From CBDFKQ01 sp965248855 (GTDB lineage Bacteria; Bacteroidota; Bacteroidia; Cytophagales; 172606-1), in contig CBDFKQ010000005.1 in NCBI GenBank assembly GCA_965248855.1, positions 62,001 through 126,000 on the forward strand: a DNA stretch of 64,000 bases. The letters are read 5' to 3'. Shown here one piece after another: positions 1 to 7,925 of this stretch. Positions within the stretch are counted from its first letter, which is position 1. Every line of letters begins with the position of its first letter. The position numbers were made by a program, and so were the translations under genes. Below the pieces are notes generated by a model. The model saw nothing but the letters and a program-made list of their open reading frames with translations, searched no databases and had not been told where the DNA came from.

Positions 1-339
1 TGGATCGAAATCTCTTTTAAAATTTGGAACTCTTATACCTTTTTTTCCCAACGTATCTTTGTTAAAAACACCTATATACAGATAACGTCTATTATATAAC
101 ATTTTAACCCAAGAGTCGAAATTTGCTTTATCGCCTTGATTTGGTTCAACCTGAATAAAATTACTTGTAGCTTTTTGATTTTTCCATTCAGCTTCGTCAA
201 GCTTTCCATCAATTTTTAAATTATTTTTTATTTCACCCGCTTCTATTTTTTTTTTATCCTCTAATGGTGAAAAGACAGTTGCCGGTTTTTGTGCTGCTGC
301 TGCTAAAGAAATAAAGAAAAGAAAAAAGCTGATTTTCAT
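1..339 (-). CDS. Exported CBM9-like (DUF5916-type) protein, N-terminal part only
   Basis: The reading frame is open from an ATG at 339 to the window edge, giving the first 113 residues. Residues 1-16 form a signal peptide (hydrophobic run ending in AAAAQ). Around residues 41-52 the string LKIDGKLDEAEW is the hallmark start of a carbohydrate-binding family 9-like domain, as found in large Bacteroidota proteins that join this domain to a DUF5916 beta-barrel-like region. That assignment is from memory of the family; the rest of the protein lies outside the window, so the DUF5916 part is inferred. It would be exported, with a likely envelope role. No clear promoter was seen in the 139 bp to the macro-domain gene. 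Confidence 0.7.
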   Translation of the reverse strand, partial: MKISFFLFFISLAAAAQKPATVFSPLEDKKKIEAGEIKNNLKIDGKLDEAEWKNQKATSNFIQVEPNQGDKANFDSWVKMLYNRRYLYIGVFNKDTLGKKGIRVPNFKRDFDP

Positions 340-478
340 GTGGTTTGATTTATTAACCCGGTTAGAGCTAATTTTTATACTCCTAAATTAAATGGTATAT
401 AAAGGATAATAAAAATCTAAAAAAAATATTTTATAGAAATGTAAGGTATTCTTTATAATAGAATATTTATGTATGTAT

Positions 479-997
479 TTATTTTTCTCCTAATAATTCC
501 TCATAAATTTTAAAATTCTCCTCATCAAAACAAACAAAAATTACTTTTTTAATACTTATCTGTTCTTTATAAAAATTTCGAACTGCCTTAATAGCAATAA
601 TCGCAGCTTTATCTTTTGGGAAACTATATATACCGGTACTTATATTAGGGAAAGCAATGGTTTCAACTTTTAATTCTTCTGCAAGTTTTAAAGAATTGGT
701 ATAACAATCGTTTAATAATTCTTCTTCATTTTTATTCCCTCCACTCCAAACCGGCCCTACTGTATGTATTACAAATTTTGAAGGTAAATTTCCACCGGAA
801 GTATAAACGGCCTCTCCTACATTGCAACCGCCTTGTTTATTTCTTATTTTTACACACTCTTCTAAAATAATTTTCCCACCTTTTCTATGTATTGCGCCAT
901 CCACTCCTCCACCACCTAAAAGGGAAGAGTTTGCAGCATTTACTATTGCATCCACTTTAACTTCTGTAATATCTGCATTGATAAGTTGTATTTCCAT
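479..997 (-). CDS. Macro-domain protein, probable O-acetyl-ADP-ribose deacetylase (YmdB-like)
   Basis: A 172-residue single-domain protein, the normal length for bacterial macro-domain hydrolases. The ligand-binding signatures are clear: VDAIVNAANSSL at residues 15-26 with the key Asn20, the Gly-rich loop GGGGVDGAI at 28-36, and the phosphate loop STGIYSFP at 120-127. The family binds ADP-ribose and removes O-acetyl or ADP-ribosyl groups in the cytoplasm. The gene follows rluB on the same strand, but a strong hairpin terminator lies between them, so it is probably transcribed separately. The start at 997 is supported by the family N-terminus (MEIQLINADIT). Confidence 0.9.
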   Translation of the reverse strand: MEIQLINADITEVKVDAIVNAANSSLLGGGGVDGAIHRKGGKIILEECVKIRNKQGGCNVGEAVYTSGGNLPSKFVIHTVGPVWSGGNKNEEELLNDCYTNSLKLAEELKVETIAFPNISTGIYSFPKDKAAIIAIKAVRNFYKEQISIKKVIFVCFDEENFKIYEELLGEK

Positions 998-1010
998 ATT
1001 TTTTTAAACA

Positions 1011-1057
1011 AAAAAAAGTCGGTAAATTCTCAAATTGAAAATTTACCGACTTTTTTT
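1011..1057 (-). terminator. Rho-independent terminator of the rluB transcript (stem perfect, bidirectional)
   Basis: A perfect 18 bp stem (1011-1028 with 1040-1057) with an 11 nt loop. The GC core is AGTCGGTAAATT and the flanking A7/T7 runs give a U-tract on either strand. It lies 18 bp past the rluB stop and before the macro-domain gene. Confidence 0.85.
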
Positions 1058-1074
1058 ATATTATTAACTAATTA

Positions 1075-2913
1075 TTACAACAGATACTTTAAAGTAATTA
1101 CCTCTTTTTCACTTAAATATCTCCAATTGCCACGGGGTGTTTCTTTTTTAGTGAGTCCGGCATACATTACCCTGTCTAATTTTATTACCTCATATCCAAA
1201 GCTTTCAAAAATCCTGCGAACCACTCTATTCTTCCCACTGTGAATTTGTACGCCCAGCATTGTCATATCAGCAGAAACTGTTGCCATTTCGTCCACTTTT
1301 ACATTTCCATCTTCTAAATCCACACCTTTTAAAATTTGTTGAAAATGCTCGTTGAGTATGGGTTTATCCAGTTCAACTTCATACAATTTTTTAATTTCAT
1401 TGGATGGGTGGGTAAGTTTTTCGGCAAGCTCACCATCGTTGGTCAGTAATAATAAACCGGTAGTGTTTCTATCTAATCTTCCCACAGGATATAACCTTTG
1501 TGAACCTGCGGTTCTGATTAAATCCATAACCGTTTTTCTTCCTTCAGGGTCGTCAGTAGTTGTAATATAATCTTTAGGTTTGTTAAGTAAAACATATATA
1601 AGTTTCTCTCTGTTTAGAGATTTACTCCCATATTTTACAACATCGGTAGGTTTTACTTTAAAGCCAAATTCAGTAATTATTATTCCGTTAACTTTTATTT
1701 CACCTGCTTCTATCAATGTATCTGCATCACGGCGTGAACATATGCCGGCATTTGAAATATACCTGTTCAAACGGATGAGGCCTTGCATATCTCCTTCCTG
1801 CTCTTCATTCTTCTTTCTTTTTTTTGCACGCCTTTCGTATTTCTCCAGGTTATAATCGGGCTGAGCCGACCTATTTTTGCCAAACGCATGATTCTCACGC
1901 CTTACGATAGACTCCTTATTGAAAGAAAAAGTTTTTTTTTCTGTATTTTCTTCCCTTGGTTCATCTTCTCTCACCTTGAAAGTCTTTTTGACAAACTTTG
2001 ATGAAGCTTCTTCAGATGAATTTATGCTGGTTCTTCCATTACTGTTATTCCTGAAAGAAGGTCTTTCAGTTAATTGAATATTAGATGTTTTTCTCCTGAA
2101 TGTTTTTCTTTCAGTGTCTTTATTAAACGTTCCTTCGCTTTTTGGTTTTGACTTTTGAGAAAAACCTATATTTGAAAATGCTCTTTTCTTTTGATAAGAT
2201 CCTTCAAGTGGTTTATTTGAAGGTTCTTCGCCGGTGGGTTTTGGCTTTTGAGTATATCCTTCTTTATCTGAAAATGTTTTCTTTTTATATTTACTTTCTG
2301 TTCCCTGAGTATAATAACCGCTTTTAACAGGTTTGGCTTTTTGTGAAAAACCTATATCAGAAAATGCTCTTTTTTTCTTATATCCTCCTATTGAAGTTTT
2401 ATTTGTAAACTCTTCCGATTCACGCTTAGGCCTTGGAGTACTGCCTTCAGTATCGTCGTAAGCTTTCTTTTTAGGTGTATTTTCAGTTCCCTGAGTGTAA
2501 TAACCACTTTTAACAGGCTTAGGCTTTTGTGAAAACCCGGTATCAGAAAAAGCGCGTTTCTTTTTAAAACCTCCTTCTGTTTTTTTATTTACAAAACCCT
2601 CGCCGGTTGATTTGGGCGGATTGTTATTATCAGAATATGTTTTTTTCTTTTGGTAAGACCCTTTAGTACCTTGGGTATAATAACCTTTTTTTTCCGGTTT
2701 AGCTTTTTGAGAAAATCCTGTATCCGAAAATGCAGGTTTCTTTTTTGCAAAGTTGCTTTCGCCTTCACGAGATACAGAACCATTTATTCTGTTTGATTTG
2801 GGTTTATCGGAAAATCTGTTTTCTGATACTGCTTTTTTCTTAAAGCCGGTGGATGATTTAGTAAAAGGTTTGGCAACTCTTTTACCACGAGAGGAGAATT
2901 TATTATCTTCCAT
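1075..2913 (-). CDS. rluB: 23S rRNA pseudouridine synthase RluB family with long repetitive basic N-terminus
   Basis: A 612-residue protein with a normal RluB/RsuA-type module at the C-terminus: S4 RNA-binding domain from about residue 378 (GLIRLNRYISNAGICSRR) and the catalytic loop GRLDRNTTGLLLL at 478-490, with Asp481 the expected nucleophile. It would isomerise a uridine in 23S rRNA. The first ~370 residues are very unusual in length: Lys/Ser/Thr-rich, low in hydrophobics and built from four ~60-residue units with the core AFSDTGFSQK and GYYTQGT (residues about 57-272). Bacteroidota RluB proteins often carry a basic disordered extension; this one is strongly repetitive. It lies 77 bp after scpB on the same strand and is probably co-transcribed with it. 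Confidence 0.92.
   Translation of the reverse strand: MEDNKFSSRGKRVAKPFTKSSTGFKKKAVSENRFSDKPKSNRINGSVSREGESNFAKKKPAFSDTGFSQKAKPEKKGYYTQGTKGSYQKKKTYSDNNNPPKSTGEGFVNKKTEGGFKKKRAFSDTGFSQKPKPVKSGYYTQGTENTPKKKAYDDTEGSTPRPKRESEEFTNKTSIGGYKKKRAFSDIGFSQKAKPVKSGYYTQGTESKYKKKTFSDKEGYTQKPKPTGEEPSNKPLEGSYQKKRAFSNIGFSQKSKPKSEGTFNKDTERKTFRRKTSNIQLTERPSFRNNSNGRTSINSSEEASSKFVKKTFKVREDEPREENTEKKTFSFNKESIVRRENHAFGKNRSAQPDYNLEKYERRAKKRKKNEEQEGDMQGLIRLNRYISNAGICSRRDADTLIEAGEIKVNGIIITEFGFKVKPTDVVKYGSKSLNREKLIYVLLNKPKDYITTTDDPEGRKTVMDLIRTAGSQRLYPVGRLDRNTTGLLLLTNDGELAEKLTHPSNEIKKLYEVELDKPILNEHFQQILKGVDLEDGNVKVDEMATVSADMTMLGVQIHSGKNRVVRRIFESFGYEVIKLDRVMYAGLTKKETPRGNWRYLSEKEVITLKYLL
2098..2745 (-). repeat. Four ~180-189 bp imperfect tandem repeats inside rluB
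   Basis: Each unit encodes K-K-R-A-F-S-D-x-G-F-S-Q-K followed, in the first three, by a GYYTQGT block. Recurring DNA landmarks for the FSQK segment fall near 2150, 2337, 2523 and 2702, a spacing of about 180-188 bp. All units are in frame, so copy number can change without breaking the gene. Confidence 0.8.
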
Positions 2914-2990
2914 AAATTTGCAGTATCACTACTGTAGTTTTTTTTAAATGAGTAAAAACAATTAACAAAAATCAAACCAAAATAATTTCA

Positions 2991-3548
2991 TTATAATTCT
3001 TCACCAATTTGATTTACAACTTCTGCAATATCTTTTGGTTGCGGTAAATCTTTAATTGAGTTAATTCCAAAATATTCCATAAATTTTGGGCTCGTTCCAT
3101 ATAATAATGGCCTTCCTACAGAATCTGACTTTCCAATAATTTCGACAAGATCCTTTTCTAATAGTTTTTGAACGGCATGATCGCAATTTACACCGCGAAT
3201 TTGCTCTAAGCTTGTTTTTGTAATAGGTTGCTTATATGCAATAACAGCTAAAGTTTCCATAGAGGATGTTGAAAGCCGTTTTCTGGATTTTTGTTTTAGT
3301 AATATTGAAATACCCGGCTGGTAAGCAGGTTTGGTTAAAAATTGATAACCATTAGCTATTTTTTCAATTTTAAATGGATAAATATCGTCATTATATTTAT
3401 CCAATAATATCATAGTTGAAGCATTAATATCATCAATATTGATATCGGTATCAAGCATTTCATTTAAACATGCATGAATTTCTTCAACAGTAACAGCATG
3501 AGTAGAACAAAATATTAATGCCTCTATATGATTTTGTAAATAATCCAT
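2991..3548 (-). CDS. scpB: Segregation and condensation protein B
   Basis: A 185-residue cytoplasmic protein made of two winged-helix domains, the usual ScpB size. Recognisable ScpB features are the N-terminus QNHIEALIFCSTHAVTVEEI, the central block SMETLAVIAYKQPITK (around residues 96-111) followed by IRGVNCDHAVQKLLEK, and the GRPLLYGTSPKFMEYFG block near residue 145. It forms the kleisin complex with ScpA and SMC for chromosome condensation. scpA is not in the window. It sits 32 bp downstream of a DksA-like gene and upstream of rluB, all leftward; the scpB-rluB pairing is common in bacteria. Confidence 0.95.
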   Translation of the reverse strand: MDYLQNHIEALIFCSTHAVTVEEIHACLNEMLDTDINIDDINASTMILLDKYNDDIYPFKIEKIANGYQFLTKPAYQPGISILLKQKSRKRLSTSSMETLAVIAYKQPITKTSLEQIRGVNCDHAVQKLLEKDLVEIIGKSDSVGRPLLYGTSPKFMEYFGINSIKDLPQPKDIAEVVNQIGEEL

Positions 3549-3580
3549 TCATTAAATACTAGTAAAATCAGATATTGATA

Positions 3581-3964
3581 TTATTGTTTTTTTAATTTCG
3601 CCTCGATAGAATGCTGAGTGTGTGGTACTGCTCTTAACCTTTCTTTAGGAATTAATTTACCGGTATCAACACATATTCCGTATGTTTTATTTTTGATCCG
3701 CATTAATGCATAATCAAGTTGTTGTGTAAATTTTTGCAAACGGCCGGCCATTTGACTCAAATTTTCCTTTTCAGATGTTTCTGCACCATCTTCCAATAAT
3801 TTTGAAGTACCTGCAGTATTATCGGTTCCGCTATCATCTTTCTTGCTCATTGCACCTTTAAGGTAATTAAGTTCCTTGCGTGCCTGTTCAAGTTTTTGAG
3901 AAATCAAAACTTCAAACTCTTTTAATTCATCATCTGAATAACGTAATATTTCATCTTTTTTCAT
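3581..3964 (-). CDS. TraR/DksA-family protein with degenerate zinc finger
   Basis: A 127-residue protein counted from the ATG at 3964 (MKKDEILRYSDDEL); an ATG at 3976 would add four residues, but the internal start gives the family-typical N-terminus. The coiled-coil hairpin is followed by a DksA C-terminal block with the pattern YGICVDTGKLIPKERLRAVP. The four zinc-binding cysteines of classical DksA are reduced to one; the rest are Val, Asp, His and Ile/Ala. This loss is usual for the Bacteroidota branch of the family. The likely role is binding RNA polymerase near the secondary channel. It is the first gene of the cluster with scpB and rluB; a perfect -7 box lies about 65 bp upstream. Confidence 0.88.
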   Translation of the reverse strand: MKKDEILRYSDDELKEFEVLISQKLEQARKELNYLKGAMSKKDDSGTDNTAGTSKLLEDGAETSEKENLSQMAGRLQKFTQQLDYALMRIKNKTYGICVDTGKLIPKERLRAVPHTQHSIEAKLKKQ

Positions 3965-4026
3965 TTGCAATATCATATGGAAAAATTTTAACTGGAATAA
4001 TATTTTTATTTAAACCTTTTTGGGCG

Positions 4027-4034
4027 CAAAGATA
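4027..4034 (-). promoter_or_regulatory. -7 box TATCTTTG of the dksA-like/scpB/rluB cluster
   Basis: On the minus strand TATCTTTGCGCC matches the Bacteroidota -7 consensus TAnnTTTG exactly and leaves a leader of about 50 nt. No TTTG at the ideal -33 distance was found, so this rests on the -7 element alone. Confidence 0.5.
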
Positions 4035-4149
4035 AATAAAAAATAATACTTATTTACTAATTTTCAAATCAAAAAAATATTATAACCGGCAGGTTAATTA
4101 TAAATAATATAAAATTCTTTATAATTGCATTCACCATTATTACGTAACG

Positions 4150-5163
4150 ATGGCTAAAATTAAAAAAGGATATATTTTTTCTGCAATAATTACCTTCATA
4201 ATTATCCTGTATGGTATCGGGCCAAGGCCTGAGAAAATTAAATTGGACACCAATTTACCAACTGTAACTAATAATTTAAATCAATTAGAACTCTCAATAA
4301 AGAAATCCGAATCTAACACTCGTGGCATTAAACCGGATAATGAAGCAAGAATAGTTTGGGCGGATAGCCTAAATAAACAAAAAACAAAATTTTCGGTTGT
4401 TTATCTGCATGGTTTTTCTGCAAGCCGTGGGGAGGGCGATCCTGTACATTTAGAGTTTGCAAAACGATATGGTTGCAATTTATATTTGTCAAGGCTTGAG
4501 CAACATGGTATTGATAATAATGAAATTTTTATTCATCTCACAGCCGAAAAACTTTTATCTTCTGCAAAAAAAGCGATTGCAATAGGTAAGCAATTAGGAG
4601 ATTCATTAATTGTAATTGCCACATCAAATGGTGGCGCAATGGCATTATACATTGCTTCAGGCCATCCGGAAATTAAGGGGTTAATCATTTACTCGCCACT
4701 GATTGATTTTTTTGATCCTGCAACCAAACTTTTAGATAAACCATGGGGATTGCAAATTGCCAGAAAAGTAACCGGCGATGAATCATTTCAAGGAATGGAT
4801 ACTTCAAAAATAAATAAAAGATATTGGACTACCAGATATAGGCTTGAGGGTGCCGTAGCATTAAAAAATATGATTGATGAAATAACAGAAACATCTGTTT
4901 ATGAAAAAATAAAAATACCGGTTTTTTTGGGATATTATTATAAAGATGAAGAACATCAGGATAAAGTGGTTTCAGTAAAAGCAATGTTAAAAATGTATGA
5001 TCATTTGGGAACGAAAGAGCCATTTAAAAGAAAAGTAGCCTTTGCTAATGTTGGCCACCATGTTATCGCATCAAAATATAAATCTTTAGACCTTAATAGT
5101 GTACGAAGTGAAACTTTTAAATTTGCAGAAGAAGTTTTAAAGCTTCAGCCTGTTAATAAATAA
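4150..5163 (+). CDS. Membrane-anchored or exported alpha/beta hydrolase
   Basis: A 337-residue protein with an N-terminal hydrophobic segment (about residues 7-23, IFSAIITFIIILYGIG) that could be a signal anchor. The hydrolase fold shows VVYLHGFSASRGEGD around residues 83-97 (oxyanion loop after the HGF), a nucleophile elbow ATSNGG with Ser159, and a late GHHVI with His303/304 as the likely catalytic base. The acid is probably an Asp in the segment near residue 277. It resembles serine-aminopeptidase/monoacylglycerol-lipase-like hydrolases (Hydrolase_4 type). The substrate cannot be told. It stands alone between the divergent dksA-like cluster and the metallopeptidase pair. Confidence 0.8.
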   Translation: MAKIKKGYIFSAIITFIIILYGIGPRPEKIKLDTNLPTVTNNLNQLELSIKKSESNTRGIKPDNEARIVWADSLNKQKTKFSVVYLHGFSASRGEGDPVHLEFAKRYGCNLYLSRLEQHGIDNNEIFIHLTAEKLLSSAKKAIAIGKQLGDSLIVIATSNGGAMALYIASGHPEIKGLIIYSPLIDFFDPATKLLDKPWGLQIARKVTGDESFQGMDTSKINKRYWTTRYRLEGAVALKNMIDEITETSVYEKIKIPVFLGYYYKDEEHQDKVVSVKAMLKMYDHLGTKEPFKRKVAFANVGHHVIASKYKSLDLNSVRSETFKFAEEVLKLQPVNK

Positions 5164-5180
5164 TAATTCCTTATACATTT

Positions 5181-5230
5181 ATTTATCAAAAAACCGATAT
5201 CAATATATTGATATCGATTTTTTGATAAAT
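5181..5230. repeat. 50 bp near-perfect AT-rich palindrome
   Basis: The arms 5181-5205 and 5206-5230 are complementary at 24 of 25 positions with no loop. The centre contains ATATCAA-TATA-TTGATAT (5197-5214). It follows the alpha/beta hydrolase stop by 18 bp, so it may act as a transcript end, but there is no T-tract after the stem. The same inner motif recurs at other intergenic places in this window. Confidence 0.75.
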
Positions 5231-5763
5231 ATTAACCTTAAAATCAATTCTAAAATGTAACTAACAAGATATTAGTTTTGATAACGCCTTAAAAGATAAA
5301 AGTTACGACTGAGAACAATTCTTTACTTTATTCAAAGATTTTTTTACATAAGCTGATAACTATTTTAAAATTATCCAAATGATTCAGTATGTATTGAATT
5401 AAAATCCCCTCCTGTTAAAATATATCCACGATCTTGCCTCCAGATTAATCTAACTATATTATGTTTTATACCACCAATAGCTCATTAAAATTTATAATAG
5501 TTTTGAAAATTTAAGTAAAAGAAAAAGGTTAAAAAAATGGTAATACCGCTTCGATCCATATAATAAAAATTATTAAATCCAAGAATGTTAAAGAATATTT
5601 TTTTTTTAACCACTCTATTTTTTTTTAATATCTCTAGTTTCATTTTAATTGCTGTTTATTTCGAAAATTGTAAAAAAAGCAAAATTTTTTATCGGTAAAT
5701 TTTGATTTTTACAAAATATATTAATAAGTTCAATTCTTACTTTCATTTTAACCCACATTATTT
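5231..5763. other. AT-rich intergenic region upstream of the metallopeptidase pair
   Basis: No gene is visible. About 120 bp immediately before the first metallopeptidase gene (from about 5641) is a diverged copy of the segment before the second gene (from about 6833), showing that the duplication included the upstream region. Both copies hold a TTG followed 25 nt later by TAnATTTTG, an imperfect Bacteroidota promoter. Confidence 0.5.
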
Positions 5764-6603
5764 ATGAAAAACCTTTTTCTCCCTACAACTGTAGTTGCTA
5801 TGCTGGTTGTATTTTTATTGTCATTTTCAGGATGTAAAAAAGATCAAGATCAAAGTCCTGATTTAAGTGCAAAAAAGTTAAATGACATTGCATTAAAATT
5901 AAAAGATGCCGGTTTTGACACCAGTGAAGGCTTTTACAAGTTTAAAGATGGCGGATATATTGTAGAATATGATATCCATCTTACTGAAAAGCAAATTGAT
6001 AATTTATCGGTAAGAAAACCGGTTGGCGCCATAACCGGCAGGATTGATCATTATCGGACCAATAACTTAGTTTCGGGTACACCCAGAACGCTGTATGTAT
6101 ATATGGATTCCGGTTTTGACAGTTATATGCAGAGTTCATTTGATATAGCACTAAGTCGCTATAATAATTTAGGCTTAAAACTTTCATTTCAAAGAGTCTA
6201 CAATTCTTCAGATGCTGATATCAGTATATTTTCTTTTTATGAACAAAGTAGTACACTTGGTTACAGTGCAGGTTTCCCCGATAATAACGGAAATCCGGCA
6301 AGCCCAATTAACCTTAATACCTATTACTATAATGGGTCATCACACAGGGCAGATGCACCAACTGTAATTGCGCATGAAATTGGCCATGCGATAGGTTTCC
6401 GACATACTGATTTTGCAAGAAGGTCATTTAGTTGCGGCGGTTCCGGTGGCAATGAAGGAAGTGCAGGTATAGGAGCTGTACACATCCCGGGCACACCTAC
6501 TGCGCCATCAAGCGGTTCATGGATGTTGGCATGTTCAAGCGGAAGAGACCGACCTTTTACATCTGCTGATCAAACTGCATTATTTAACCTTTATGGATAT
6601 TAG
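5764..6603 (+). CDS. Lipoprotein zinc metallopeptidase, HEIGH type (M57-like), copy 1
   Basis: A 279-residue exported lipoprotein: hydrophobic signal ending in the lipobox SFSGC with Cys24. The catalytic site HEIGHAIGFRH (His204, Glu205, His208, His214) is a met-zincin HExxHxxGxxH motif; the HEIGH wording is that of the Peptidase_M57 'dual-action HEIGH' family. A Met downstream (GSWMLAC, near residue 255) can be the Met-turn. An N-terminal ~75-residue region with GFDTSEGFYK and the block KPVGAITGRIDHYR look like a propeptide and linker. The gene is the first of a tandem pair with about 75-80% protein identity and is followed by its own terminator. Confidence 0.88.
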   Translation: MKNLFLPTTVVAMLVVFLLSFSGCKKDQDQSPDLSAKKLNDIALKLKDAGFDTSEGFYKFKDGGYIVEYDIHLTEKQIDNLSVRKPVGAITGRIDHYRTNNLVSGTPRTLYVYMDSGFDSYMQSSFDIALSRYNNLGLKLSFQRVYNSSDADISIFSFYEQSSTLGYSAGFPDNNGNPASPINLNTYYYNGSSHRADAPTVIAHEIGHAIGFRHTDFARRSFSCGGSGGNEGSAGIGAVHIPGTPTAPSSGSWMLACSSGRDRPFTSADQTALFNLYGY

Positions 6604-6641
6604 TTTTTAGAATTATATAATTAAACAAAATATTTTAAAAA

Positions 6642-6671
6642 GAGGGGCTCTATAAGCCCCTCCTTTTTTTT
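6642..6671 (+). terminator. Terminator after metallopeptidase copy 1
   Basis: Stem GAGGGGCT (6642-6649) with AGCCCCTC (6655-6662), a 5 nt loop, then a T-rich tract. It separates the two tandem copies into single-gene units. Confidence 0.85.
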
Positions 6672-6949
6672 ATAACAAAAAAAAATTATCACATCTATCT
6701 ATTAAATCTAAATTTTATAAAATTTTAATTTAATGATTCAAATTTTAGTTTTTAAAGATTTTAGTTTTCCAAAAAACTCGCCTTATAATGAAACCTATAG
6801 GATAAGGATTTATATAATATTGTTTAAAGGTTTAAAAATTGTTGTTTATTTCGAAATTTGTAAAAAATACAGAATTTTTTATACGTATATTTTGATATTT
6901 ATAAAATATAATAGTAAATTCAATCTTACTTTTATTTTAACCCCTATTT

Positions 6950-7786
6950 ATGAAAAACCTTTTTCTCCCGGCGACTATTGTTGCTATTCTGTTTGTATCT
7001 TTATTATCATTTTCAGGATGTAAAAAAGATCAGGATCAAAGTCCTGATTTAAGTGCAAAAAAATTAAATGAAATAGCATTAAAATTAAAGGCTGCCGGTT
7101 TTGATACCAGTGAAGGCTTTTACAAAAACAAAGATGGTGCATACATAGTTGAATATGATATTCACCTTACTGAAAAACAAATTGATAATCTGTCAGTTAG
7201 AAAACCTGTTGGCGCCATAACAGGCAGGATTGATCATTACCGAACCAATAATATAGTTTGGGGTACGCCCAGAACACTGTATGTATTTATGGACTCGGGC
7301 TTTGGGGATTATATGCAAAATTCATTCGATAATGCATTACAGCGTTACAACGATTTAGGCTTATCAATTTCATTCCAAAGAGTAGACAATTCGGATAATG
7401 CCGATATCAGTATATTTTCATTTTTTGAAGATAGTGGCCTGTTAGGATTTAGCGCCGGTTTCCCTGACAGTAATGGAAACCCGGCCAGCCCAATCCAACT
7501 TAATACTAAATATTATAACGATTCTTCACAAAGAGGAGATGCAACAACAGTAATCGCTCATGAAATTGGCCATGCGATAGGTTTCCGACATACTGATTTT
7601 GCAAGAAGGTCGTTTAGTTGCGGTCAAGGTGGTAATGAAGGAAGTGGAGGTGTTGGAGCTATTCATATCGACGGCACACCTACCGGTCCGTCTTACGGTT
7701 CATGGATGTTGGCTTGTTCGAACGGAGGAGACCGCCCTTTTACCGGAGAAGATCAAAATGCTTTATATAATCTTTATGGTAATTAA
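6950..7786 (+). CDS. Lipoprotein zinc metallopeptidase, HEIGH type (M57-like), copy 2
   Basis: A 278-residue tandem paralogue of the preceding gene, with the same lipobox (SFSGC, Cys24) and the same catalytic HEIGHAIGFRH starting at residue 204. Differences concentrate in the middle, including the loop near residues 150-175 (SFFEDSGLLGFSAG against SFYEQSSTLGYSAG) and the Gly-rich region after the active site, suggesting shifted substrate range rather than decay. All catalytic residues are kept in both copies. An in-frame ATG at 6950 is chosen because it aligns with copy 1 and gives a complete signal peptide. Confidence 0.88.
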   Translation: MKNLFLPATIVAILFVSLLSFSGCKKDQDQSPDLSAKKLNEIALKLKAAGFDTSEGFYKNKDGAYIVEYDIHLTEKQIDNLSVRKPVGAITGRIDHYRTNNIVWGTPRTLYVFMDSGFGDYMQNSFDNALQRYNDLGLSISFQRVDNSDNADISIFSFFEDSGLLGFSAGFPDSNGNPASPIQLNTKYYNDSSQRGDATTVIAHEIGHAIGFRHTDFARRSFSCGQGGNEGSGGVGAIHIDGTPTGPSYGSWMLACSNGGDRPFTGEDQNALYNLYGN

Positions 7787-7820
7787 TTTGTCAATCAAAT
7801 AATTTAATAATAAGACTAAT

Positions 7821-7856
7821 AAAAATACGGGGCTTTATAGGTCCCGTATTTTTTTA
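7821..7856 (+). terminator. Terminator after metallopeptidase copy 2
   Basis: Stem AAATACGGG (7823-7831) with CCCGTATTT (7843-7851) and an 11 nt loop, running into a T-tract. Confidence 0.85.
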
Positions 7857-7925
7857 TATAAATGCTGCAAAAAAATTTAATTTATCAATTCTATAATTAT
7901 TTTTACAATATTAATAATATAATTA

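Noticed and set aside
2589..2975. Minus-strand ORFs of about 60 residues in other frames over the rluB repeats
   Set aside because: They are shadows of the Lys-rich repeats of the real gene.
3425..3450. ATATTGATATCGG-like sequence near 3430 as another palindrome site
   Set aside because: It lies inside scpB and is explained by the Asp/Ile-rich codons there.
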